Shown here one piece after another: positions 27,674-35,901 of a stretch of 42,467 bases of DNA. How positions within the stretch are numbered: the first letter of the stretch is position 1; every line of letters starts with the position of its first letter. A program made the position numbers and the translations under genes. Below the pieces are notes generated by a model. It was given only the letters and a program-made list of their open reading frames with translations. It did no database searches and had not been told where the DNA came from. This DNA is from Bacillus sp. (in: firmicutes) (GTDB lineage Bacteria; Bacillota; Bacilli; Bacillales; Bacillaceae). The stretch covers positions 128,512 through 170,978 of the forward strand of contig JAPSLL010000005.1 in assembly GCA_031180805.1 (NCBI GenBank). The letters run 5' to 3'.

Positions 27674-28097
27674 CGTGTCACCATCCCTTAAATTTGTGAT
27701 TCTATTAAATAGTAAGATAATTCTATCATATCATTTTTTTTGCAGAATTCCATCTAAAATTGTTGAAATTGATATCTATTTAAGATGAATACAGATTAAT
27801 TCATCTATTATTCACATAGTTATCTCAAATTCTTACCATTATTTCCTATTAATTTACTTTTTTGTATTTTACTATAATAGAAGAATTTGTAAATATCCTT
27901 TTTTTTATTAATCAATTTCAACGTTTATTTCCGATTAATACGAAAACTTTTATGTAGTTATGAATAAAGATTTTGACATCGTGTTAAAAATTTTATTCAA
28001 TGGTGATGACCAAATATCACTCCACAATATGAGCACGCTTACATTTTTGAACTATATTTCTTTACCCAAGCATCTATTGTTTAAAACGTTCTTGATT
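27674..28097. other. AT-rich spacer between ppc and the kinase terminator
   Basis: About 420 bp of very AT-rich DNA holding the ppc promoter. A TTGACA-like word at 27974 and a TATAAT at about 27872 lie on the plus strand, with no gene behind them. I see no reliable ORF or hairpin. Confidence 0.35.
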
Positions 28098-28191
28098 AAA
28101 AAAGGATGAGACGGTGGTGACCCCCAAAAGTTAGATTTTCACTCTAACTTTTGGGTCACCACCGACGCTAAAAGTACGTTTCATCCTTTTT
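28098..28191 (-). terminator. Composite terminator of the two-component operon
   Basis: The outer arms AAAAGGATGAGAC (28100-28112 region) and GTTTCATCCTTTT (28178-28190) pair and give, on the minus strand, a T-run TTTTTTAATC. The long palindrome 28113-28163 is nested in the loop. The right arm touches the stop codon of the kinase gene. Confidence 0.65.
28113..28163. repeat. IS150-like inverted ends joined head to head
   Basis: Left arm GGTGGTGACCCCC followed by AAAAGTTAGA; right arm TCTAACTTTTGGG followed by TCACCACC; only 7 bases between. Apart from two extra C in the left arm the arms pair fully. TGACCCCCAAAAGTTAGA resembles the terminal repeat of IS3-family, IS150-group elements (from memory), but there is no transposase. 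Confidence 0.6.
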
Positions 28192-30409
28192 AAATTTCTT
28201 CTTCTTTATCGAGTAAATCTAAAACAATGGTCACTTTAAATAAATCTCCATCAACATCTAAATCTAATGTTCCTTCATGGAGGTCAATGATTGATTTGGC
28301 GATTGCAAGCCCTAGGCCAGAACCGTCTGTATTACGCGATTTGTCCCCGCGTTTGAACCTTTCGAACAATTCATCCGTATCCTCACTAAGTTCGTATCTA
28401 GAGACATTTTTAAAGATAATGGTCGCCTTATTATTTTCAGTCGTAATTGTAATATAAGCACGAGTGTTTTCTAACGAATACTTAATAATATTGCCAATTA
28501 AATTATCGAATACACGCCAAAGCTTTTGGCCATCAACTAAAGCATATACTGGTGCTTCAGGCTGAGTAACTCGGAATGTTAGGTGTGATTGCTGGATCGT
28601 TTCATTATATTCAGCTAATGCTTGTTGAAGCAATTGAACGATATCTACCTTCACTTTTGTTAATTGGATATTTCCACTTGCCATTTTTGAGGCTTCAAAT
28701 AAATCATCGATTAGTATCTTTAGCCTTTTTGATTTTCGATCAATGATTTCAATATAGCTATTCCGCTCATCAACAGACAAGGTTGGATTTTTCAACAATT
28801 CTGAATAGGTAATGATCGATGTTAACGGTGTTCGTAAATCATGGCTAACATTTGTAATTAATTCTGTTTTTAATCGTTCGCTTTTCGCCTGAGCCTTTTG
28901 TGAAGTTTTCACTCCATGCTTCATTATATTAATATCCCTAGCTAAACTAGCAAAAACTGACTTCCCGATAATTTCTAAATCAGGCTCAAATTGTCCCTTT
29001 GCCAATGCATTTGTATTTGCGAGAATTTTATTAAAATATCCTGTCCGCTTCATTATGAAAAAAAACAATGGGAGTGCGACTAAGAAAAATGCTGGTACGT
29101 AGATTAATAAGAAAACTGGAAAAACAATGACAAGTAATGTCCCAACTCCAAAGAAAAAGACAATCGTCAAAATAATGAATACTTGTGTTCCAACGCGGCG
29201 ATTCAGAAATGCATTTCTAAACATATTCACTATTTGCATGATTAAGGAGTGATTCCAGAATTGTTTATCGATCCGAGAATTTTTTAATCTTGAATATAAA
29301 TAGACTCCTTGAATTAAAGTGATGCCAACAAAAGCTGCTTTAATGATTAAATGGTAAATAATTGTAACGATTAGAAAATCATAATAAACCACATCAAGAT
29401 CAAAAATTAAAAGGATCGCAATATAGGATGTAACAAAAAATAAAACGATCGCAACATCAAGGGGAATTTTCTGATACAGTGACTTCCACGTATCAGGTGT
29501 CAAACTCTTTACCATTCTTTGTTTTTTTCCAATGATAATGCTTATAACAAGTGCAAGTAACGACAATATTGAGTATAACAAAAAAGCTTTTTGTTGATTT
29601 TTATACTCTTGATAGCTTGCAATAATTGCATTCGCGCTTGGAGCATTTTTTGATAGGGCAATTTTCCCTTCTAATATTGCAGATTTCCCGACAGAGTCAT
29701 TGTTTATATTCTCAAGCCCAATAACTAAACCTTGGAAATTTAAATGTAAATATCCCTTTTTCTCACCGTATTCGTGGACATAATACATATTTTCATCATT
29801 TATATACTTATCTATATTAGCTTCGTCTGTTGTTGAAAGGTTTGTATATACTTCACCTGATTCAGTGTCCTTTAAATAATAGGCAAATGCTTCTTTATAG
29901 GTTGAATAGTCTTTGCGATAGCCTTCAAGCTCACGATAATATTCATCAACCCTTTGACTTTTCTCCTTAAGGATTTTTTCTCTAATATATTCATCACTTT
30001 CAAAGTTTTTAGTGATATCTTCTATTTTTTTATCTCGTTCCTTCGTATAGTAATCAATCACCTTTTGATTTTCTTGAACCATCGCTTCATTTATTTTTAT
30101 TTCATATTGTTCTTCAATACTTGCGACTTGATCTGCTAAATCACCATTTTGGTAGCGATACTCTTCAATTTCCTCATTTGTGACAGATAATGAAGAGAGC
30201 GTATCCTCCTTCGATTTATAGTACATTTCAAATGTTTGGATATTCTCTAATAAATGTGATTCAAGGTCTTCATACATTGTTGTTTTAAAATAGCTTGTTT
30301 TCATATATTCATTATTGTTAAAGAACGAGGTGAAGACACCGCTAATTCCAAATGTGAATAAAATAAGCCAAGCTATTATATTCAATCTATTTTTCCATTT
30401 TGTACCCAA
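28190..30409 (-). CDS. Membrane sensor histidine kinase with long extracellular coiled coil
   Basis: 739 aa. TM1 at about 11-29, then an outside domain of some 245 residues including a heptad-rich stretch (about 70-165). Five more hydrophobic segments follow (about 275-294, 318-336, 345-370, 408-430, 432-453). Then a HAMP-like linker, the H-box H523 in NVSHDLRTPLTSI, N-box DNLIGNIIKYSLEN, and G-box DGSGLGLAIAKS. The multi-TM core is unusual for a kinase in an OmpR-type pair. It overlaps the regulator gene by 23 bp from a TTG start at 30409; a TTG at 30385 with GGA upstream is an equally good start. Signal unknown. Confidence 0.88.
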   Translation of the reverse strand: MGTKWKNRLNIIAWLILFTFGISGVFTSFFNNNEYMKTSYFKTTMYEDLESHLLENIQTFEMYYKSKEDTLSSLSVTNEEIEEYRYQNGDLADQVASIEEQYEIKINEAMVQENQKVIDYYTKERDKKIEDITKNFESDEYIREKILKEKSQRVDEYYRELEGYRKDYSTYKEAFAYYLKDTESGEVYTNLSTTDEANIDKYINDENMYYVHEYGEKKGYLHLNFQGLVIGLENINNDSVGKSAILEGKIALSKNAPSANAIIASYQEYKNQQKAFLLYSILSLLALVISIIIGKKQRMVKSLTPDTWKSLYQKIPLDVAIVLFFVTSYIAILLIFDLDVVYYDFLIVTIIYHLIIKAAFVGITLIQGVYLYSRLKNSRIDKQFWNHSLIMQIVNMFRNAFLNRRVGTQVFIILTIVFFFGVGTLLVIVFPVFLLIYVPAFFLVALPLFFFIMKRTGYFNKILANTNALAKGQFEPDLEIIGKSVFASLARDINIMKHGVKTSQKAQAKSERLKTELITNVSHDLRTPLTSIITYSELLKNPTLSVDERNSYIEIIDRKSKRLKILIDDLFEASKMASGNIQLTKVKVDIVQLLQQALAEYNETIQQSHLTFRVTQPEAPVYALVDGQKLWRVFDNLIGNIIKYSLENTRAYITITTENNKATIIFKNVSRYELSEDTDELFERFKRGDKSRNTDGSGLGLAIAKSIIDLHEGTLDLDVDGDLFKVTIVLDLLDKEEEI

Positions 30410-31079
30410 TGCCCCATACCACCTTTAAATATCTTGGATTTTTAGGGTCGATTTCTATTTTTTCGCGGATTTTCCGAATATGAACAGCTACTGTATTTTC
30501 AGCGTTGTAACTTGGCTCATTCCAAACCTTCTCATAAATTTCAGAAATAGAGAACACTCGACCAGCGTTCACCATTAACAATTCAACAATTTTGTACTCA
30601 ATTGGAGTTAGTTTTACAGGCTCTCCATTAACAGTCACTTCTTTTGCTGATTGATCAATTGTTAACCCATTCAAATCAATTACTTTACTCACACCTTCAA
30701 ATGGTCCTAACTGGACGTAGCGACGAAGCTGTGACTTTACCCGAGCAATTAGCTCTAGCGGATTAAATGGCTTCGTAATATAATCATCTGCTCCTACTTG
30801 AAGACCAAGTATTTTATCCGTATCCTCACTTTTCGCACTTAGCATAATGATCGGTATGTTTTTTTTCTCGCGAATTTTAAATGTAGTTGAAATTCCATCT
30901 AACCTCGGCATCATAATATCTAATAGTATAAGATGAACATCCTGCTCAGTTAAAATGTCAATTGCTTCAAGTCCATCCTGCGCCTTTAACACAATGAATC
31001 CTTCGTTTCTTAAATATATTTCAATTCCATCACGGATTTCTTTATCATCATCAACAACTAATACAACATAATTTTTCAT
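30387..31079 (-). CDS. OmpR family response regulator
   Basis: 230 aa. The receiver domain (1-120) has the acidic pocket D10-D12, phospho-acceptor D54 in LILLDIMMP and the switch lysine in LSAKSED. The C-terminal winged helix (about 135-230: VNGEPVKLTPIEYKIVELLM and NTVAVHIRKIREKI) binds DNA. The start is ATG 31079, placed behind a perfect AAAGGAGGG; an in-frame ATT/ATG further upstream would place this site inside the protein. It forms an operon with the kinase downstream. Confidence 0.95.
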   Translation of the reverse strand: MKNYVVLVVDDDKEIRDGIEIYLRNEGFIVLKAQDGLEAIDILTEQDVHLILLDIMMPRLDGISTTFKIREKKNIPIIMLSAKSEDTDKILGLQVGADDYITKPFNPLELIARVKSQLRRYVQLGPFEGVSKVIDLNGLTIDQSAKEVTVNGEPVKLTPIEYKIVELLMVNAGRVFSISEIYEKVWNEPSYNAENTVAVHIRKIREKIEIDPKNPRYLKVVWGIGYKMEK

Positions 31080-31112
31080 ACATACACCCTCCTTTCCAAA
31101 GTATATCAAATG

Positions 31113-31130
31113 TAAAGCATGTGCGCTTTA
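31113..31130. promoter_or_regulatory. Inverted repeat in the two-component promoter region
   Basis: TAAAGC-ATGTGC-GCTTTA, 6+6 arms around 6 bases, 34-51 bp upstream of the response regulator start. It could be an operator, perhaps for autoregulation; there is no direct proof. Confidence 0.3.
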
Positions 31131-31332
31131 TGCTTAAATAAAGTAAATTTTCCGCTACCTTTAGCTAGACGCAAAAAAGACAGGAAGACATTGTGTGAAT
31201 TTCTTTGCAATACTATCATTAAAGTATAAGTAAGAGTTCTTAAGTTCTTTATAGGGGAAAAATGAAGAATTTCTTAAGAATGTGGAAGTTTTTTTTAGCA
31301 AGACTGCTTTTATGTTTTTTAAGGAGAAATAG

Positions 31333-31457
31333 AAGGCTGTTTTCGTAAACTTTGATTGCTTTTTATGATGAGTAGTCGTTTTTGAATTTCCTCTTGCAGT
31401 GCCCGCTTCCCACACGAATCTAGCACTTACTCTCAAACAACCTTTACAATGTTTTTA
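31333..31457. repeat. Bacillus interspersed repeat with decayed right end
   Basis: The stretch begins AAGGCTGTTTTCGTAAAC and continues GATGAGTAGTCGTTTTTGAA, TTTCCTCTTGCAGTGCC and CTAGCACTTACTCTCAAACAA, matching in order a repeat I recognise from many Bacillus genomes. The usual right end, TTTACGAAAACAGCC, is present only as CTTTACAATGTTTTT. The rest of the spacer (31131-31332) is AT-rich with no clear feature. A minus-strand open frame across it is not a real gene. Confidence 0.5.
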
Positions 31458-31462
31458 AATAG

Positions 31463-31489
31463 AAAAACGCTCAAGACAATTTGAGCGTT
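31463..31489 (-). terminator. Terminator of the ABC/oxidoreductase operon
   Basis: Stem AACGCTCAA / TTGAGCGTT (perfect 9 bp) followed on the minus strand by TTTTTCTATTT, 35 bp beyond the last gene. Confidence 0.85.
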
Positions 31490-31523
31490 CGTCGCTATTT
31501 TATTGAAGTGATACCATTGATGC

Positions 31524-32558
31524 TTAACGTACTGGTAATGCTCGTAAATCAATTATCTTTTTCGTTTCATTTGATGCTAGAGCAGCTAGTACAACATCAA
31601 GTGATTTTTTCCCTTCCTCGCCAGGTATTAATGGTTCTCTTTCTTGTAGAACAGAGTCAACAAAATGATCGATGACATGTGAATTTGTTTGTCCGCCTTC
31701 TTCGTTTGTTTGGATTTTATCTAACTCATACTTTACAACTTCTCCATTTAAATATTGGACGATTAGTGAGTAATTAGGGTCATCCTCTAATCTTAATATC
31801 GCCTTTTCACCATAAATGATTGTTGAGTTATCACCACCTGTGACATATGACCAGCTTGCTGCCAAAGTTCCAATAACCCCTGATTCCATTTTTAAAATCG
31901 CTACTGCGTTGTCATCTACCTCAGTATTTTCCTTCGCACTTGTTTCAACAAACGCACCTACCTCTGCAACCTCACCTAATAAATAGCGAATTAAGTCTGT
32001 CTTATGTACACCGAGATCCCCCAATGCACCGATAACAGCCTCATCTTTGTTAAAAAACCAGCTATCCCTACCATCAATGCTCCATTTTTCAGGACCGCGG
32101 TGACCAAATGATGTCCGAAAGCTATAGATTTTCCCAATTTCGCCACTTTCAATTAATTGTTTAGCCTTTTGATGTGATGCAACGAAGCGTTGGTTATGCG
32201 CAATCATTAAAGTTCTGCTATTTTTTTTGGCAACTTGAATCATTTCCTCTGCTTCTTCAGAGGTTGTTGCCATCGGCTTTTCACATAGTACATGTTTCCC
32301 TGCATTTAATGCTGCAATTGAGACTGGTGCATGTAAATCATTTGGCAGGCAAACACTAATTGCATCAACCTCATCAAGCTGTAACAGCTCTTCATAATTT
32401 GTAAAAGCCTTTGCCCCGTATTTTTCTGCCATTTCATGTGCACGTGATGAATCAATATCACATACAGCCACAATCTCAGCATTTTTATTAGCCCAATATT
32501 CCACTAAATGTCTAAGTCTTGCAATACTTCCACAACCGATTACGCCAACTCTCATCAT
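31524..32558 (-). CDS. Gfo/Idh/MocA family oxidoreductase
   Basis: 344 aa with the Rossmann opening VGVIGCGSIARLRHL (4-18), the EKP motif at 93-95 (LCEKPMATT) and a C-terminal alpha/beta domain from about residue 120. It should oxidise or reduce an imported sugar with NAD(P). GGAGG precedes ATG 32558 (or the next ATG three bases on). It is the last gene of the LacI-controlled operon, 42 bp after the second permease gene. Together with the TIM-barrel isomerase at the operon start it suggests an oxidative (3-keto-type) route for the imported sugar; this is inference. Confidence 0.87.
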   Translation of the reverse strand: MMRVGVIGCGSIARLRHLVEYWANKNAEIVAVCDIDSSRAHEMAEKYGAKAFTNYEELLQLDEVDAISVCLPNDLHAPVSIAALNAGKHVLCEKPMATTSEEAEEMIQVAKKNSRTLMIAHNQRFVASHQKAKQLIESGEIGKIYSFRTSFGHRGPEKWSIDGRDSWFFNKDEAVIGALGDLGVHKTDLIRYLLGEVAEVGAFVETSAKENTEVDDNAVAILKMESGVIGTLAASWSYVTGGDNSTIIYGEKAILRLEDDPNYSLIVQYLNGEVVKYELDKIQTNEEGGQTNSHVIDHFVDSVLQEREPLIPGEEGKKSLDVVLAALASNETKKIIDLRALPVR

Positions 32559-32600
32559 CGTTTCATCCTCCAGTAAATTAGTTTTTATCCTATTATTTTT

Positions 32601-33422
32601 TTATTCCTTAACAGCTCCACCCGCAAGCCCTTTAACAACCTTCTCTTGTGAAAATAAATACACAACAAGAATTGGTAGACTTGCTAAAGTTAATGCTGCC
32701 ATTAATCCAGGGATATTGACGGAAAACTCGCCTTTAAAATCTTGTAATCCTAATGGTAATGTCATATTTTCCGGACTTGATAATAGGACGAGCGCAAAAA
32801 TGAATTCATTCCATAGATGGATAAAATTGTAGATTAAAACTGTCATTAGAGCAGGGGTCAGCATTGGCAAAATGACTCGCCAAAAGATCCCGAAGTGACT
32901 GCAGCCATCCATTTTCGCTGCCTCCTCCAATGACTTTGGTATTTCCTGCATAAACTGAGTTAAGATAAAGATTGAAATTGGTAAGCTAAAGGCAATATAT
33001 GGTCCTAATAAAGCCCATATCGTATCGAAAACACCCATGCTTTGTGATAGTTTAAAAATCGGGATAAGTGTTGCATGGATAGGTAGCATCATCCCTGAAA
33101 TAAACAGTAAGAAAATGACTTTGTTAAACTTAAATTTCATTCGACTCAATGGATAGCTTGCTAATGAAGCAATAAGCATGACTGCGAAAACAGCTATGAT
33201 GGATACGAGCACACTATTTAAGAAATATCTTGTTAACCCCATTTCGAACACAGATTGAAAGTTTTCTAAATTGAAGGAAGAAAACAATGCAAACGGCTTT
33301 TCAAAAAAATGGCTTTGCGACTTTAACGAGGTTGATAGCATATAAAGAAAAGGGAAACCTGTGAAGACTAATAGTAAGATTGCAAACAAATAGAGTGGGA
33401 TCGTTTTTATTTTACTTGTCAT
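32601..33422 (-). CDS. Carbohydrate ABC transporter permease, MalG type
   Basis: 273-aa inner permease with six membrane segments and the EAA motif EEAAKMDGCSHFGIFWRVILP (core EEAAKMDGCS) that contacts the ATPase. It partners the MalF-type permease, whose gene overlaps it by 4 bp, and the lipoprotein binding protein. No ATPase gene is in the operon, so a shared ATPase such as MsmX is expected. Confidence 0.93.
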   Translation of the reverse strand: MTSKIKTIPLYLFAILLLVFTGFPFLYMLSTSLKSQSHFFEKPFALFSSFNLENFQSVFEMGLTRYFLNSVLVSIIAVFAVMLIASLASYPLSRMKFKFNKVIFLLFISGMMLPIHATLIPIFKLSQSMGVFDTIWALLGPYIAFSLPISIFILTQFMQEIPKSLEEAAKMDGCSHFGIFWRVILPMLTPALMTVLIYNFIHLWNEFIFALVLLSSPENMTLPLGLQDFKGEFSVNIPGLMAALTLASLPILVVYLFSQEKVVKGLAGGAVKE

Positions 33423-34360
33423 ACATAGGCCCCTTTCTTTTTCCGATAATAATCCATCACTTGAATAATGATTGTTACCATTAACGATAAAAAGAACATG
33501 ATAAACGCAATCGCACTTGCATAGCCCATATTAAAATTAATAAACGCTTGCTTAAACATGTAGGTCCCTAGTAGCTCTGTCCCATGGTTTGGTCCGCCAC
33601 CAGTCATAATGTAAAAAATATCAAACGATTTTAATGAACCGACAACAGCCAATATGGAGGAGCTAACAATGGTTGGCATCAACAATGGTAGTGTGATATG
33701 GAAAAACTTCGTTAACGAGCTTGCTCCATCAATTTCTGCGGCCTCATATAAATCCTCCGGAATTCCAACGATTGCTGCTTTAAAGAGAATCATGTAAAAC
33801 GGGGCGAACTGCCAAACTATAACGAGCAATACCGCAAATAACGCCGTATTCGTTTGACTTAGCCACGCAACATTCTCAAATCCAAATAGACTAATTAGCT
33901 GGTTAATTAATCCGTTAATTGGGTCAAACATTAATACCCATAGTAAACCAACTGCAACAGTTGACATGAGAAACGGAAAGAAATAAATGCTACTAAATAG
34001 CTTAATTCCTCTTATTGGCGCAAAAAGCATTAAAGCCATAATTAGCCCTAATGGGATTTGCGCAAAAACAGACGTAAGCACTACCCATGTATTATTTTTT
34101 AGTGCCGTAAGAAAAACCGCATCCTTAAAAAGATTGAGATAATTTTCAAACCCGACAAATACACCAACACCCATGCCATCCCATTCATAAAAGCTGTAAA
34201 TCAACGTATTGATAATTGGATACAACACATACACAGAATAAACAATCAACGCAGGTGAAATAAACAACCCAATTGTAAAAAAGCTCTTCAGCCTCTTCCT
34301 ACCTCTAGAACGCGAAATCACTACACCCCTCGATAAATCAGCCTTAACCGGTGTTTCCAC
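33419..34360 (-). CDS. Carbohydrate ABC transporter permease, MalF type
   Basis: 313 aa with a basic N-terminal tail (SRSRGRKRLKSFF), six membrane helices and the EAA loop YEAAEIDGASSLTKFFHITLP (core YEAAEIDGAS). The stop overlaps the start of the MalG-type gene (4 bp), so the two are translationally coupled. A 186-bp stretch with four GGGGACAGTCCCC repeats separates it from the binding-protein gene upstream. Confidence 0.93.
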   Translation of the reverse strand: METPVKADLSRGVVISRSRGRKRLKSFFTIGLFISPALIVYSVYVLYPIINTLIYSFYEWDGMGVGVFVGFENYLNLFKDAVFLTALKNNTWVVLTSVFAQIPLGLIMALMLFAPIRGIKLFSSIYFFPFLMSTVAVGLLWVLMFDPINGLINQLISLFGFENVAWLSQTNTALFAVLLVIVWQFAPFYMILFKAAIVGIPEDLYEAAEIDGASSLTKFFHITLPLLMPTIVSSSILAVVGSLKSFDIFYIMTGGGPNHGTELLGTYMFKQAFINFNMGYASAIAFIMFFLSLMVTIIIQVMDYYRKKKGAYV

Positions 34361-34381
34361 ATCATCCCCTCCTTATGATGG

Positions 34382-34576
34382 GGGGACAGTCCCCAAAAAC
34401 AAGACTAATAAGACATTTTGTCCTTGTTTTGCTATCTTTGGGGACTGTCCCCATTTGTTATACACTTTTACGTAAAACATCGATTAAATGAACTATACAT
34501 AAGCTTGGGGACTGTCCCTAAAACAAAGTTTAAAACGATGGAATGCTTAGTTTTTGTCTTTTTGGGGACTGTCCCC
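34382..34576. repeat. Array of four GGGGAC(A/T)GTCCCC palindromes
   Basis: Copies at 34382-34394, 34440-34452, 34507-34519 (last base T) and 34564-34576, spaced 57-67 bp. Between the first two, AAAACAAGAC and GTCCTTGTTTT also pair, so the pair can close into a larger stem. The last copy lies inside the binding-protein reading frame. Related copies occur at 2969 and 13871. The array may act as a partial terminator or RNA stabiliser between binding protein and permeases. Confidence 0.8.
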
Positions 34577-35872
34577 TTCTTTTGCTTTTTCTTCCATTTT
34601 TTTGGCTGCTTCTTCTGGTGTCATGTCTTTGCCAAAGATGGCTTGAGTTGTGTCTTTATGCAATTCTGCTAGTTCAGGAGGTAGTGTTTGATCATAAGGC
34701 ATTTGTAGATGTGTTGCATTTTGAACAACGTCGTAAAAACGTTTTGTGAATTCATCAGCTGGCTCAATATCCTTTACTCCTGTAAGACTTCCAGTTCGAT
34801 CTGTGTAGTTTTGAGCTGTTTCTGTGCTTGTCAGCTCCTTTACTAATTCTGTTGCTAAATCAGGATGTTCACTATTTTTCGCTACTGACCAAACCGGTCC
34901 AGTTGCTGCTCCTACATGTGTTGTATCACCTTTGCCACCAGGTACCGTTGGGAATAAAAAGAAATCTAGTTTTTCCTCAAACTCTGGTGCTTCCTGTCTT
35001 ACATTGTTTAAAAACGAAATTGTCATATCCATCATTGCAGCCTGACCTGAGTAAAGAAGTTGACGTCCCTGCCCCTCATCATATGGGACACCGTTAAAAC
35101 CAGAATTAAAGGCATTTCTGTCAACCATCTCTTGAATATATTTCCCTGCTTGAACATAGGCAGGATCATCAAATCCTTTACCCTCCCGATTTATAGCGCT
35201 TTCAAAAAGCTCAGGTCCAGCTATCCTGCTAGCAAAATTCATCAGATAGTATGCACCAGGCCATTTTGTTTGGTTTGCTAATGCAATTGGAATAACATTA
35301 TTTTTATTCAAAGTATCGATTATCGATAGCCATTCTTCATATGTTTTTGGTGGTGTTAAGTTATACTTTTCAAAAATTTCTTTATTATAAAATACAACGT
35401 CAATGGATAAACTCAATGGCAAACCATAGATTTTGCCGTCATAAGTTGAATTTTTCAAGGCTAATTCATTAAAATGAGTAGCATCCGTTTCTTCTGTTAA
35501 ATCAAGCACTTTACCTTGGTCAACGAAGTTTTTCAGCCATCCGCCACCCCAGCTATGGAATACATCAGGAGCCTGGTCTCCACTCATCGCCACAGAAAAT
35601 TTTTGTTTATACGCATCATTAGGAATTTGAAGTGTTTTTACTTCTACATCTGGATGTTTTTCTTTAAATCGTTCAACTGCTTCTAAATAAACTTTTTCTT
35701 TCTCCCCTGAATCGATATACCAAAACTCTAGCTCTTTCTTTTCACTGCTTGATGGTTTCTCTTCTTTGCTGCCTGTTGCAGTTTGATTTGTTGAGCCTCC
35801 CCCATTAAGCCCACACGCAGCTAAAAGAAGTAAGGATAAAACACTGAATAATGAAATGAATCTTTTCAACAT
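34547..35872 (-). CDS. Sugar ABC transporter substrate-binding lipoprotein
   Basis: 441-aa family 1 solute-binding protein. Lipoprotein signal peptide MLKRFISLFSVLSLLLLAAC, with the lipidated cysteine at residue 20, a low-complexity linker to about residue 47, then the two-lobe binding fold (ELEFWYIDSGEKEKVYLEAV; MSGDQAPDVFHSWGG; AAMMDMTISFLNN; ATGPVWSVAKNSEH). It captures an oligosaccharide outside the membrane. Oddity: the last residues GDSPQ (433-437) are encoded by a GGGGACAGTCCCC repeat, so the C-terminal tail seems to come from a repeat insertion. The gene follows the isomerase by 29 bp. Confidence 0.93.
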   Translation of the reverse strand: MLKRFISLFSVLSLLLLAACGLNGGGSTNQTATGSKEEKPSSSEKKELEFWYIDSGEKEKVYLEAVERFKEKHPDVEVKTLQIPNDAYKQKFSVAMSGDQAPDVFHSWGGGWLKNFVDQGKVLDLTEETDATHFNELALKNSTYDGKIYGLPLSLSIDVVFYNKEIFEKYNLTPPKTYEEWLSIIDTLNKNNVIPIALANQTKWPGAYYLMNFASRIAGPELFESAINREGKGFDDPAYVQAGKYIQEMVDRNAFNSGFNGVPYDEGQGRQLLYSGQAAMMDMTISFLNNVRQEAPEFEEKLDFFLFPTVPGGKGDTTHVGAATGPVWSVAKNSEHPDLATELVKELTSTETAQNYTDRTGSLTGVKDIEPADEFTKRFYDVVQNATHLQMPYDQTLPPELAELHKDTTQAIFGKDMTPEEAAKKMEEKAKEGDSPQKDKN

Positions 35873-35901
35873 ACATTTACCCCCCTGTAGGAAAATCGCT
35901 A

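Noticed and set aside
31161-31436. 91-aa minus-strand open frame starting MRVSARFVWEAG
   Set aside because: It lies over a common Bacillus interspersed repeat, has no ribosome binding site and reads as low-complexity; treated as a spurious frame in repeat DNA.
34382-34576. Possible CRISPR array
   Set aside because: Repeats are short palindromes of 13 bp, spacing is uneven, spacers share pairing arms and one repeat is in a coding frame; no cas genes.
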